Shown here one piece after another: positions 34,052-43,684 of a DNA stretch of 64,000 bases. Positions within the stretch are counted from its first letter, which is position 1. Each line of letters begins with the position of its first letter. Below the pieces are notes generated by a model. The model worked only from the letters and a program-made list of their open reading frames with translations. It had not been told where the DNA came from and made no database searches. This stretch comes from Lachnospiraceae bacterium 3-1 (GTDB taxonomy: Bacteria > Bacillota > Clostridia > Lachnospirales > Lachnospiraceae): contig KE159574.1 of NCBI GenBank assembly GCA_000403255.2, forward strand, positions 15,182-79,181, written 5' to 3'. The translations under genes were made by a program, and so were the position numbers.

Positions 34052-35755
34052 ATGGCTGAGAGCCGGAAAGAAGAAATTAATCTTGACCGTGATGCGGATG
34101 GATTGGTTCGTGATGCAACACAAAGTCATATTAAAGTAAAAACCATTTATAGACCAGAAGACATTGCAGAGGATCAATATGATGAGGATCTGGGAGATCC
34201 AGGAAGTTTCCCTTTTACTCGTGGTCTTTATAAAGAAATGTACAGAAACCGTTTGTGGTTAAAATCTTTTATTGTAAGTTATGCAACCCCAGAAGAGACA
34301 AATGAAGCATTTCGCGATTACATAAAGAATGGAATGAATGATCTTCGTCTCCTTTCTGATTTACCTATTCAGTCAGGAATTGATCCAGATCATCCAGCTT
34401 CCTGGAATAGTATGATGTGCGGAGGAATGTCAACTTACGCAATTAATGTTTATGAAAAAATGCTGGAAGGAATTCCATTGGAAGGCGTTACATTTGAACT
34501 GGCACATCAGAATGTTTCCTGCTCTATTTTCTTCCATGGCATGATTGTTGCCATGATGGAGAAAAGAGGACTGGATGTTTCAAAACTGAAAGGAAATGGA
34601 ATTGCTGATCCAATTCGTGCAAAGCTTGTGTATGCTTCCCCTGATTGGACAACAGAAATTAACCGTCGTGTCTGCCTGGATCATATTGAATATGCCATGA
34701 AGCACACTCCAAAGTGGAAAGCCATTGCGCCCAACGGCGTAGATCCATGTCAGGGTGGTATGAATGCATATCAGGAAATCGGTATGGTTTTAGCAGTTGC
34801 AAGACAGACTATTCGAGACTTAAATGAAAGAGGAAATTCTATTGATGATTTTGGCAGCATGATTTGTTCTTTAGATGCAGAATCTGATTTCTTTGAAACC
34901 ATTGCAAAGTTCAGGGCAATTCGCCGTATGTGGGCGCATATTGCCAAAGACGAGCTTGGGGCAACCACGGAAAAGGCAATGATGTTAAAGATTGGTATTC
35001 GTACTTCTGGATTATCCCTTCAGTGGCAGAAGCCCTTGAATAATGCAGCCCGTGTTACCCTTCAGATTTTAAGCTGTGTTCTTGGTGGAGTTGGATCTAT
35101 CGATGCATCCAGTATTGATGAGGCTGTAGGTCTTCCATCCTATGAGGCTAGAATGTTCAACCTGGATACACAGCATATCATTACCCATGAGGCAAATGTA
35201 CCACTGGTAGCTGATCCATTGGGTGGTTCTTATTATTTGGAATGGATGACAGACAAGATTGAGAAAGAGTGCCAGGCGTTCTTGGATGAAATTGAAGAAA
35301 GAGGCGGCGTTTATGAATGTCTGGAAACTGGATGGCTCAATGCAGTTATGGAAGAAAATCGTTTGAAGATTCAGAGAGAAAAGGCAGAAGGCAAGCGATT
35401 GATCATAGGTGTAAATTCCTTTAAGGGAGAGTCTGGGCCAATCAATAAGGAGATCGAAAACTGTGCGTATAAAGTTCCCACAGAGCAGATGCGTACCGAT
35501 AAGATTAAAGAATTAAATGAGTTTAAGGCTGCAAGAAATACAGAAAAACTTTATGATTGTTTCCGTAGGTTATATCTGGATACAAAGGAAGGCAGAAACG
35601 TTTCAAGAGCCATGATTGATGGTATTGCAGAAGGTATGACCATGGGTGAAATGGTTGGTATTGTCCGTCTTGGCTATGATATCAGCTATGATCCATTGAG
35701 TACGCTGCCAACCCCGGATTATGTAAAAGAAGCATTAAAGGAGTATGTATCATGA
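34052..35755 (+). CDS. Divergent B12-dependent acyl-CoA mutase, large subunit
   Basis: The product is 567 residues, the size of the catalytic half of methylmalonyl/isobutyryl-CoA mutases, with an N-terminal FPFTRGLYKEMYRNRLW and the C-terminal end GEMVGIVRLGYDI. Key positions differ. The TIRQYAG segment of methylmalonyl-CoA mutase reads LKSFIVS here (Ile74 where methylmalonyl-CoA mutase has Tyr and isobutyryl-CoA mutase has Phe). The GYHMQEAG segment with the conserved His reads GVDPCQGG (Asp231). It should be a radical carbon-skeleton mutase with a substrate that is not one of the usual ones. The B12 domain is a separate small subunit, overlapping by 4 bases. Confidence 0.8.
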   Translation: MAESRKEEINLDRDADGLVRDATQSHIKVKTIYRPEDIAEDQYDEDLGDPGSFPFTRGLYKEMYRNRLWLKSFIVSYATPEETNEAFRDYIKNGMNDLRLLSDLPIQSGIDPDHPASWNSMMCGGMSTYAINVYEKMLEGIPLEGVTFELAHQNVSCSIFFHGMIVAMMEKRGLDVSKLKGNGIADPIRAKLVYASPDWTTEINRRVCLDHIEYAMKHTPKWKAIAPNGVDPCQGGMNAYQEIGMVLAVARQTIRDLNERGNSIDDFGSMICSLDAESDFFETIAKFRAIRRMWAHIAKDELGATTEKAMMLKIGIRTSGLSLQWQKPLNNAARVTLQILSCVLGGVGSIDASSIDEAVGLPSYEARMFNLDTQHIITHEANVPLVADPLGGSYYLEWMTDKIEKECQAFLDEIEERGGVYECLETGWLNAVMEENRLKIQREKAEGKRLIIGVNSFKGESGPINKEIENCAYKVPTEQMRTDKIKELNEFKAARNTEKLYDCFRRLYLDTKEGRNVSRAMIDGIAEGMTMGEMVGIVRLGYDISYDPLSTLPTPDYVKEALKEYVS

Positions 35756-36156
35756 GGAAGATAAGAATATTGGTAGCAAAAGTAGGCTGTGACATTCATG
35801 AAAGAGGCGCTCTTACCATGATGACGGTATACCGTGATGCTGGAATGGAAACCATTTATACTGGACGTTTTCAGAGTGAAGAGGGTGTTGTGAATGCAGC
35901 AATTAATGAAAATGTTGATTTTATTTCTGTATCGGATTTGACAGGCAGTTTGGTGATAATCTGTAAGAAGCTTATGGATGGCCTGAAAGCACAGGGAGCA
36001 GAGGAGGATATCCGTGTGATCTGTGGTGGAATCATTACGGATAGCGACAGAGAGCAGTTAGAAGCTATGGGTGTTCTGGGTGCATTTGGTACTGGATATC
36101 CAGCAGAAAAGACTGTAGAGTTTATTCAGGATTATATGAAAGATAAATTAGACTGA
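35752..36156 (+). CDS. B12-binding small subunit of the acyl-CoA mutase
   Basis: The product is 134 residues. The cobalamin-binding signature is intact: KVGCDIHERGALTM (Asp14-x-His16-x-x-Gly19; His16 ligates cobalt), then the SVSDLTG and CGGIITDSD segments. Its ATG overlaps the large-subunit stop by 4 bases (ATGA), so the subunits are made in equal amounts. It docks adenosylcobalamin onto the catalytic subunit. Confidence 0.93.
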   Translation: MRKIRILVAKVGCDIHERGALTMMTVYRDAGMETIYTGRFQSEEGVVNAAINENVDFISVSDLTGSLVIICKKLMDGLKAQGAEEDIRVICGGIITDSDREQLEAMGVLGAFGTGYPAEKTVEFIQDYMKDKLD

Positions 36157-36187
36157 GAATTTTCAGTGACTGGATGAAGAGGTGCCT

Positions 36188-37132
36188 ATGGAAAAAAGTA
36201 ATATGCAAAAATTAATGGATAAAATACTTTCAGGAGATCGTAGAGCCTTTGCCCAGGGAATATCTGTCATTGAAGACCGTAGAAAAGGCTGGCAGGAATT
36301 GTTAAATGAAGCCTATAAAAATATGAATGATCACGCTCTTATTATTGGAATTACCGGTCCCGGAGGGGCCGGTAAATCCACATTAACTGACAAGATTATT
36401 ACAGAATATCGAAAACTGGGAAAAAAAGTCGGCGTGATTGCGGTTGATCCAAGCTCTCCATTTTCTGGAGGGGCTGTTCTTGGAGACAGGGTTCGTATGG
36501 GAGCACATAATACAGATGCAAATGTATTTATTCGCAGCCTGGGCAGCAGAGGTTGTATCGGTGGAATATCTGAAGGAACGAAGCGAGTGTTATATTTGTT
36601 TAAAACATTTGATTTTGATGTGATTCTCGTGGAAAGTCTAGGGGTTGGTCAGGATGAAACGGAAATCACAAATTTTGTAGATGTGACGTTGGTGGCTCTG
36701 GTTCCAGGATTTGGTGATTCCATTCAGATGGCGAAAGCTGGCATACAGGAAATCGGAGATATTTTCATTGTAAATAAATCAGATCATCCAGATGCTGAGC
36801 TTTTTACCAATCAATTAAAGTTTTCTTTTGGGGATATGCCTATCGAAGAACGTCCTCCGATTATCAATACAGTGGCAAGTGAAGGAAAGGGCCTGGATGA
36901 GCTGATGGAAGCCATAGCAGGCGTTGTTCCCAAAGAATATGCCAGAAGAGAGGAAAAGACCAAGAGAAGAATCCACATCGAAATCGAATCTGAAATTTTA
37001 GAGAAAATAATGGATACAGCCAGGGATGTTATCGGGCAGAAAGCAAAGCTTGTCTTTGACAGTGAGAATAAAATCACTCCATATGATGTGGCGGCTGAGA
37101 TTATTGCAGGTATTTCATTCCAAGAGAAATGA
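36188..37132 (+). CDS. meaB: MeaB/ArgK-type GTPase, mutase chaperone
   Basis: The product is 314 residues. The start at 36188 follows GAAGAGG; a GTG six bases earlier is possible. The P-loop reads GITGPGGAGKSTLTDKI, followed by VIAVDPSSPFSGGAVLGDRVRM, VESLGVGQDE and a NKSD guanine-binding motif. MeaB/ArgK proteins load and protect B12-dependent acyl-CoA mutases using GTP. Position immediately after the mutase subunits confirms the partner. Confidence 0.93.
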   Translation: MEKSNMQKLMDKILSGDRRAFAQGISVIEDRRKGWQELLNEAYKNMNDHALIIGITGPGGAGKSTLTDKIITEYRKLGKKVGVIAVDPSSPFSGGAVLGDRVRMGAHNTDANVFIRSLGSRGCIGGISEGTKRVLYLFKTFDFDVILVESLGVGQDETEITNFVDVTLVALVPGFGDSIQMAKAGIQEIGDIFIVNKSDHPDAELFTNQLKFSFGDMPIEERPPIINTVASEGKGLDELMEAIAGVVPKEYARREEKTKRRIHIEIESEILEKIMDTARDVIGQKAKLVFDSENKITPYDVAAEIIAGISFQEK

Positions 37133-37173
37133 TGGTTTACCAGAAATTTGATAGACAGTAAGAGAGGTAATGA

Positions 37174-38355
37174 ATGGAAACGAGAGAAGTATATATTGTA
37201 TCAGCAGCGAGAACTCCAATTGGTGATTTTCGCGGAGCTCTTTCCCCGTTAAGCGTGGTGGAGCTTGGGAGTATTGTGGCAGAAGAAGTGATGGAACGGG
37301 CAGGCGTTTGTAAGGATTGTGTACAGGAAATTGTCGCAGGAATGATTTATAAGGGGGGACAGAAAGGAAATCCAGCTCGCCAGATTCAGATCAAATGCGG
37401 TTTTCCAGAAAGTGGATATGCTTGTACCATTGACCAACAATGTGGTTCTGGTATGCGCGCCATGGAAGTACTGAGCCAGCAGATTATGTTGGGAAAAACA
37501 GAGGTAGGTTTGGCTATTGGTATGGAAAGTATGTCAAATGCAGCGTATGTTCTGACTAATGCCCGTAGTATCAGATCTGGAGATCAAAAGCTTATCGATA
37601 CGATTACTTATGATGGTTTAAATTGCGCAATTTGTGATTATCATATGGGAAGAACGGCAGAGAATATTGCGGAAAAATATAATATCACACGTCAGGAGCA
37701 GGATGAATTAGCCTATATGAGTCATCAAAGAGCTTTAAAAGCTCAGGCAGAAGGTAAGTTTTTGGATGAGATTGTTCCAGTAACCATTACAGACCGGAAG
37801 GGACGAGTGACTGTAGTAGATAAAGACGAGCATCCGAAAAACAGTAGCTTGGAAACCCTTGGAAATCTACCTGCTGTATTTAAAAAAGACGGAACGGTAA
37901 CGGCAGGAAATGCATCTGGAATTAATGATGGTGCAGCAGCTCTCTTGCTGATGAGTAAGGAAGCGGTAGAGAAGTATCATGTGAAGCCAATGGCGAAAAT
38001 TATCGGTACGGCATCCTTTGGCGTAGACCCGGCGTATATGGGGCTTGGGCCTGTCTATGCATTGCCAAAAGCAGCGGAATATGCTGGCCTTACCTTGAAT
38101 GATATTGAATATTTTGAAATCAATGAAGCATTTGCAGCTCAGTTTATAGGCTGTGAACGTGAGCTTAAGCTTAGCCGGGAGAAGGTGAATCTCAATGGCT
38201 CTGGCATTGCCCTTGGTCATCCCGTTGGAGCTACTGGCATCCGCATTCTCGTGAGTCTTCTTTATGAAGGAAAAAGGCAGAATATTACATATGGAGCGGC
38301 TTCGTTATGTGTGGGAGGGGGCCCTGCCATAGCGTCTGTTCTTGAATTCTTATAA
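37174..38355 (+). CDS. Thiolase (acetyl-CoA C-acyltransferase family)
   Basis: The product is 393 residues. The catalytic residues are present: Cys90 in DQQCGSGMRAME, His349 in GIALGHPVGATG and Cys379 in SLCVGGGPA; NEAFAAQ is also intact. It either condenses two acyl-CoA units or splits a 3-ketoacyl-CoA. At the end of this operon cleavage to acetyl-CoA plus a shorter acyl-CoA is plausible. No 3-hydroxyacyl-CoA dehydrogenase gene is in the window, so that step must come from elsewhere or be unnecessary. Confidence 0.92.
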   Translation: METREVYIVSAARTPIGDFRGALSPLSVVELGSIVAEEVMERAGVCKDCVQEIVAGMIYKGGQKGNPARQIQIKCGFPESGYACTIDQQCGSGMRAMEVLSQQIMLGKTEVGLAIGMESMSNAAYVLTNARSIRSGDQKLIDTITYDGLNCAICDYHMGRTAENIAEKYNITRQEQDELAYMSHQRALKAQAEGKFLDEIVPVTITDRKGRVTVVDKDEHPKNSSLETLGNLPAVFKKDGTVTAGNASGINDGAAALLLMSKEAVEKYHVKPMAKIIGTASFGVDPAYMGLGPVYALPKAAEYAGLTLNDIEYFEINEAFAAQFIGCERELKLSREKVNLNGSGIALGHPVGATGIRILVSLLYEGKRQNITYGAASLCVGGGPAIASVLEFL

Positions 38356-38406
38356 ATAGATGCTCACAGAGGAAAATAGATTGCAAAGTTATAAAAGAAT
38401 GGACAA

Positions 38407-39254
38407 TTAAGTTTGAACTCCTTTCATCTGACTTCGGTATTTTCCCGGTGTAACGCCATATTTATTCTTGAACATTTTATAAAAATGAGTACGGTTTGTA
38501 AAGCCAAGCTGCGTTTCAATGGCAGATATAGATCTATCTGTATCCGTCAGAAGAGATGCAGCTTTTTTCATTGTAAAAGTCAAGCCATAATCATGTAAGT
38601 TCATACCAGTGTATTTATTGACGATGGTATTCAAATAATTCCCACTGTAGCAAAGGGCATTTTCTAGAGCAGATCTTGGCATCCGGCCATTAGTTTCTTC
38701 CATCAGGTGTCCAATACGGGAAAATAAAAGCTGCTCAGAGCTGGAATGGAGCTTAACCTTACTAATATGATAAAATTGTCTGGTATCCAGATATTGAAAT
38801 AGTTCACAGATTACACCTTTGATAATATAGGTAGAACCAAATTTCGGAAACATCATGGAGTGGATTAACGCATCAGAAAGTTTTTGTAGTTTTTCTAAAT
38901 TTTTGTGATTCTGGAAAGTAGGAAAAAAATCCAGATAATTTTTGCCATCACCAGATAGGATTTTTGTATAATGTTTCCCTTTAAAACAATCAAAAGTTCA
39001 AAAAAGCTATGCTGATGCAGTGGACGGGCATTGAACTTATGAAAATGTGAGTCAATGCGAGAGGCGTAGAAATAATCTTTATTGGGAGATACAGATACTA
39101 CATTATAGAAATCCTGATCCTGAAGGCCGCTACAGTAGCTAAAGGTAAGCTGTATTGGTGCAGACATATCATAGTAAGCATTGACGATACTGTCTGAATT
39201 ATGGATTTCCAGAATATTGCTTGTTTTTCCGGAACGTATTACTTTTTCATTCAT
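38407..39254 (-). pseudogene. AraC-family regulator with a single-base frameshift
   Basis: The N-terminal cupin-like sensor starts at 39254 (MNEKVIRSGKTSN...HQHSFFELLIVLKG). At 38976-38978 one base is missing. Adding one restores KGKHYTKILSGDGKNYLDFF... and the frame continues to the AraC double HTH (RSALENALCYSGNYLNTIVN, then SISAIETQLGFTNRTHFYKMF) ending at 38407. Either the gene is newly inactive or the base was lost in sequencing. It diverges from the GPH transporter and glycosidase genes and probably activated them in response to a glycoside. Confidence 0.8.
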
Positions 39255-39408
39255 AACAGTCTTTCTAAATATTATTCACGAATATGATACAAAAAATATG
39301 CACATATAGGTGTTTGTGACATTGTTGCATTTGGTGAATATTGCTAAAATTTAGCTATCTTAGGATAAAGTATATACATTATCGACAAAAAAGTAAAGGA
39401 GAAAACAA

Positions 39409-40793
39409 ATGAATGAGAAAAAATATTTAAAATGGTATCAAAAAGTTGCCTATGGTTCCGGCGATATGGCATCCAATTGTGGATATGCGTTAATTTCAAG
39501 TTTTGTTATGTTATATCTTACCAATGCGGTAGGTCTTAACAGTGCAGTAATTGGAACCTTGATGATGGCTTCCAAATTGTTGGATGGGGTATCTGATATT
39601 TTCTTTGGGGGATTGATGGATAAGACCAAAAGCAAAATGGGACAGGCCCGTCCATGGATGCTGTACGGACAGCTTGGAGTTTCTGCTTGTCTGTTTCTAG
39701 TATTCTCTATTCCCAGTATGAATCAAACCATGCAGTATGCGTACTTCTTTGTATTCTATACGGCCTTTAACGCAGTTTTTTATACGGCAAACAGTATTGC
39801 TTATGCGGCTTTGGCGGCCAAGATTACCAAGAACGGACAGGAAAGAGTTCAGCTTGGCTCGATCCGCTTTATTTTTGCAACCTTTACCACACTGGTGATT
39901 TCTTATAATGCTATGGGGCTGGTAGAAAAATTTGGTGGCGGTACAAAAGGATGGCGTACAGTAGCTTTGATTTTTGCCTTAATTGCCCTTGTAGTAAATA
40001 CCTTCTGTGTTCTCATGGTGAAGAAAGTGCCAGATGAGGATACAAAACCAGAACTTGGAACTGTCGGAGCAGGAAATGGACCAGAGAAAGTAAGCTTTGG
40101 AAGATCCTTAAAATTATTATTGAAAAATCCTTATTATATCATCATTCTTGGATTATATCTGGTAAACTATATTTATAGTGGAATTACTCAGGGGTCAGCA
40201 ATTTATTTTATGACCTATTATATGAATGACCCTGCTCTTTTGGGAACTTTTTCTTTATTCCAGTTGGTTCCAGTTATGATTATTCTGGCGTTGACGCCAT
40301 TACTTGTAAAAAGCTTGGAAGTATGTGGAAGGTAAATTTGTACGCCAGGGTAATTACGCTTCTGATGGGCGGTGTGTTTATCATAGGCGCTTTGAACTGA
40401 AATCTTCCTGTCATGTTATTTGCTACTTTTTTCCGTAATATGGCAGGCGGTCCTTTAACTGGAACGTTAAATGCACTGGTAGCAGAAACCAGTGACTATA
40501 CATGGCGGACGCAGAAAGTGAGAATTGATGGAGTAATGTTTAGCTGTTCTTCCATTGGTGTGAAGTTAGGCGGTGGTATTGGCAGTGCAGTTGTAGGATG
40601 GCTGCTGGCGCTAGGCGGCTTTGACGGTACTGCAGCCGTACAGACTTCTGGTGCGGTTCAAATGATTTTCTTTATGTATGCAGTGATACCTTTAATTTTT
40701 GGTGTTGTGATGGCAATTTTAGTTTATTTGATGAAGGTGGAAAAAGCGAATAAAGAATGGGATGAGAAGCATCAGAAAGGAGAACTTGTATGA
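39409..40793 (+). pseudogene. GPH-family sugar:cation symporter, frameshift plus nonsense
   Basis: The first 300 residues (39409-about 40310) are a typical glycoside-pentoside-hexuronide symporter: WYQKVAYGSGDMASNCGYAL, DKTKSKMGQARPWMLYGQ and about eight membrane helices. At the A5 run 40308-40312 one base is missing. The continuing frame (KKFGSMWKVNLYARVI...) then meets a TGA at about 40398, where a Trp or other residue is expected. The last four helices follow to 40793. Two separate lesions make true loss of function likely. The stop overlaps the glycosidase start. Confidence 0.8.
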
Positions 40794-43270
40794 TTAGAAA
40801 GAATTTTAACCGCAACTGGCAGGTAACGAAAGGCGGCAGCAATGCGGCAGCAGCGGCCTTCCTGGGAACAGATGAGGTACATATGGTGCATCTTCCTTAT
40901 GATGCAATGATTCACGAGGAACGAACCCCTGAGGTGGAGAGTGGCGCTCAAACCGGATTTTACCCAGGTGGAGAATATATTTATCAGAAGTCGTTTTTTG
41001 CCCCAGAGGAATGGAAGGAAAAGAAGGTGCTTCTGGAATTTGAAGGAATCTATCAAACGGCTATGGTTTATGTAAATGGGGCTTTGGCAGCAACCAGCTT
41101 ATATGGGTATTGGGGATTTTATGTGGAGCTGAATTCCTGGTTGAATTATGGAGTGGAAAATAAAGTGAAAGTAATTGCTAGTAACAGTTTGGCGCCCAAC
41201 AGCCGCTGGTATACGGGAAGCGGCATTTATCGTGATGTGAAATTGATGGTTGGAGACCGGATTCATATTCCAGCAGACGGAGTTAGAATCACAACTTTGG
41301 CTCAGGAAGAGGAATCTGCAGTAGTAGAAGTGGCAGTACGGTTGGAAAGTATCAGCAGGGTCAGGGAAAAAGTACATGTGGAAGTATTTCTGGAAAAGGA
41401 AGGCGCGGTGGTTGCCAGTGACCGTCAATTGGATGTCATGTACCCAGAAACAGAGGAAATGTCAAGGCATATCATCTGTATCAAAACCCCAAAGCTCTGG
41501 AGCTGTGATACGCCAGAATTATATCAGTGCAGAGTACAGATTGAAAGTGCAGGAGCGGTATTGGATGAGACAGTGGAAAACTTCGGCATTCGTACCCTTA
41601 TGTTGGATGCAGACCACGGGCTTCGCTTGAATGGAAAAATGGTGAAGCTTCGGGGAACCTGCATTCACCATGATAATGGTATTCTGGGAGCGAATACCTG
41701 GAAAGAGGCAGAAGAACGAAGAATCAGACAGTTGAAGGAAGCTGGGTTTAACAGTATCCGAAGCTCCCATCATCCCATGAGTAAAGCCATGCTGGATGCA
41801 TGTGATAAATATGGAATGCTGGTTATGGATGAAATCAGTGATATGTGGACAGTTCATAAGAATCCTCATGATTTTGCTCTTCATTTCAGAGAATGCTGGA
41901 AAGAGGTGGCAGAACAGATGGTAGCAAAGGATTACAATCATCCTTCTGTGGCGTTATATTCTACTGGTAATGAAATTTCGGAGGCTGGTTCAGAAGCTGG
42001 AGCTATGATAAACCGTAACATGTGCAACCGGATTCATGAGCTGGATCATACCCGCTATACGACGATGGGGCAAAATGGATTGATGTCTGCTGGAGTGCGG
42101 TTAGGACCTTTGATGCAGGAGATTATGGAAAAATTTGGTCCAGTTCAGGCAACTGGAGAAGGAAACCAAGAGGGAAGCAATGGGTTTAACAGTTTTATGA
42201 GCTTGATGGAAGGCGAGAGGGGAGAATACTTTGCCACCCATCCGCTGTTGACAGAGGCATTGGAAGGATGCTCTTCTTCCAGCGATATTATCGGGTTGAA
42301 TTATCTTACAGGTCGGCATGTATTGGAACATGAATTACATCCCAATAAAACAGTTGTGGGTACAGAAACTTATCCAGCAGATATCGTAAGGCTGTGGGGA
42401 ATTGTAAAGCGTTATCCCCATGTGTTAGGGGACTTTACCTGGATAGGGTACGATTATCTTGGGGAAGCAGGCTGCGGTATTTTCCATTACGATGATTCTG
42501 TGAACTTTTCCAGTGTCTTTCCAGAGCGGACAGCTTATATCGGAGATTTGGATTTGATTGGTTATCGCCGTCCCATTAGTTATCTGCGGGAGATCGTGTA
42601 TGGGTTGCGTAAAGAACCCTATCTTGCCGTGGTACGTATGAATCGGGCTCACATGAAATGTTCCAAGACTCCTTGGATGTACAAGGATAATATTGCAAGC
42701 TGGACCTGGCCAGGGTATGAAGGAAAGACGGCCTTTGTGGATATCTATGCAGATGCTGAGGAAGCAGAGTTGTTCTTAAATGGTCATTCCCTGGGGAAGA
42801 AACCAGCAGGAGAGGAACATGAATTTACAGCGTCGTTTGAAGTGCCATATGCACCAGGGGAATTAATGGCGGTAAGCTATCGGGAAGGAAAAGAAATCGG
42901 AAGATTTTCTCTTGTAACAGCAGGAGAAGAAGTACAACTCTGCGCAGAGGCAGATAAGAAGGAGCTGCGTGCAGACGGTGAGGATCTTTCTTTTATTACG
43001 GTTAAGCTAACGGATAGCGCTGGAATAGAGAATCTGAATGCATCCAGGAAGGTTTCTGTGTCTGTAAAAGGTGCAGGCAGATTAGAGGCAATGGGCAGTG
43101 CAGATCCCAAATCCCTTGGAAGCTACGACGATTCAGAGTGGGAGACTTATGATGGATATGTAATGGCCGTGGTTCGGGCTGGGGAAGAAGAAGGCATGAT
43201 CGAGGTTACCATTGCAGCACAAGGATGTGAGGATCGAAATATTTGTATTGAGGTAAAGCAGGAGAAGTAA
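40790..43270 (+). CDS. Glycoside hydrolase family 2 enzyme
   Basis: The product is 826 residues. GH2 layout: N-terminal jelly-roll sugar-binding domain (about 15-165, YIYQKSFFAPEEWKEK), immunoglobulin-like domain, then the TIM barrel with acid/base Glu395 in YSTGNEISE and nucleophile Glu526 in VVGTETYP, followed by C-terminal beta domains. There is no signal peptide, so it is cytoplasmic and cleaves imported sugars. Beta-galactosidase or beta-glucuronidase activity are both possible; I see no decisive specificity motif. The start overlaps the transporter stop (ATGA). Confidence 0.88.
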   Translation: MIRKNFNRNWQVTKGGSNAAAAAFLGTDEVHMVHLPYDAMIHEERTPEVESGAQTGFYPGGEYIYQKSFFAPEEWKEKKVLLEFEGIYQTAMVYVNGALAATSLYGYWGFYVELNSWLNYGVENKVKVIASNSLAPNSRWYTGSGIYRDVKLMVGDRIHIPADGVRITTLAQEEESAVVEVAVRLESISRVREKVHVEVFLEKEGAVVASDRQLDVMYPETEEMSRHIICIKTPKLWSCDTPELYQCRVQIESAGAVLDETVENFGIRTLMLDADHGLRLNGKMVKLRGTCIHHDNGILGANTWKEAEERRIRQLKEAGFNSIRSSHHPMSKAMLDACDKYGMLVMDEISDMWTVHKNPHDFALHFRECWKEVAEQMVAKDYNHPSVALYSTGNEISEAGSEAGAMINRNMCNRIHELDHTRYTTMGQNGLMSAGVRLGPLMQEIMEKFGPVQATGEGNQEGSNGFNSFMSLMEGERGEYFATHPLLTEALEGCSSSSDIIGLNYLTGRHVLEHELHPNKTVVGTETYPADIVRLWGIVKRYPHVLGDFTWIGYDYLGEAGCGIFHYDDSVNFSSVFPERTAYIGDLDLIGYRRPISYLREIVYGLRKEPYLAVVRMNRAHMKCSKTPWMYKDNIASWTWPGYEGKTAFVDIYADAEEAELFLNGHSLGKKPAGEEHEFTASFEVPYAPGELMAVSYREGKEIGRFSLVTAGEEVQLCAEADKKELRADGEDLSFITVKLTDSAGIENLNASRKVSVSVKGAGRLEAMGSADPKSLGSYDDSEWETYDGYVMAVVRAGEEEGMIEVTIAAQGCEDRNICIEVKQEK

Positions 43271-43278
43271 ATATCGAA

Positions 43279-43312
43279 ACAGGAGCTCCATTGCATAGGA
43301 GTTCCTGTTTTA
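43279..43312 (+). terminator. Terminator after the GH2 gene
   Basis: AGGAGCTCC pairs with GGAGTTCCT across a short loop and is followed by GTTTTAATTTT. Confidence 0.65.
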
Positions 43313-43684
43313 ATTTTCCTATAGATAATCCATAAGCTGTTCCCCATACAGGGCAGTATGTGGCCATTGCCACAGGATTCATGACAGGAGGAGCATGGCA
43401 AAGGATGAGGACAGCGAATCAGGGGAGGGAAAATCCTGGAGCCTGAAAATTATATGAAAAATCCAGACATGTATGTAATTTTTAAACAGAATGATATTTT
43501 ATTGCGTTGGGCAGAGGAAATTAGTATTGTGTATCTTTTCCATAATAAAAAATGTAAAATTTTGTGTTCTTATAGTATTATGTTGTGCTACTATAAAAGA
43601 ATCCTTTCTCTGCCATGTCTCAAATTTATAAAAACATTATTTTTTAGCGCAGGAAGGGATAAAAAGGACATCGGGAGGGGAAAT
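43313..43684 (+). promoter_or_regulatory. Upstream region of the agr-like two-component genes
   Basis: No gene is supported; an in-frame extension of the regulator from 43454 is Lys/Tyr-rich without a ribosome site. AT-rich DNA with TATAGTATT-like hexamers near 43572 probably holds the promoter. GGGAGGGG precedes 43685. Confidence 0.4.

Noticed and set aside
43454..43684. N-terminal extension of the LytTR regulator
   Set aside because: The extension lacks a ribosome site and shifts the receiver domain 77 residues inward; the ATG at 43685 fits the family.
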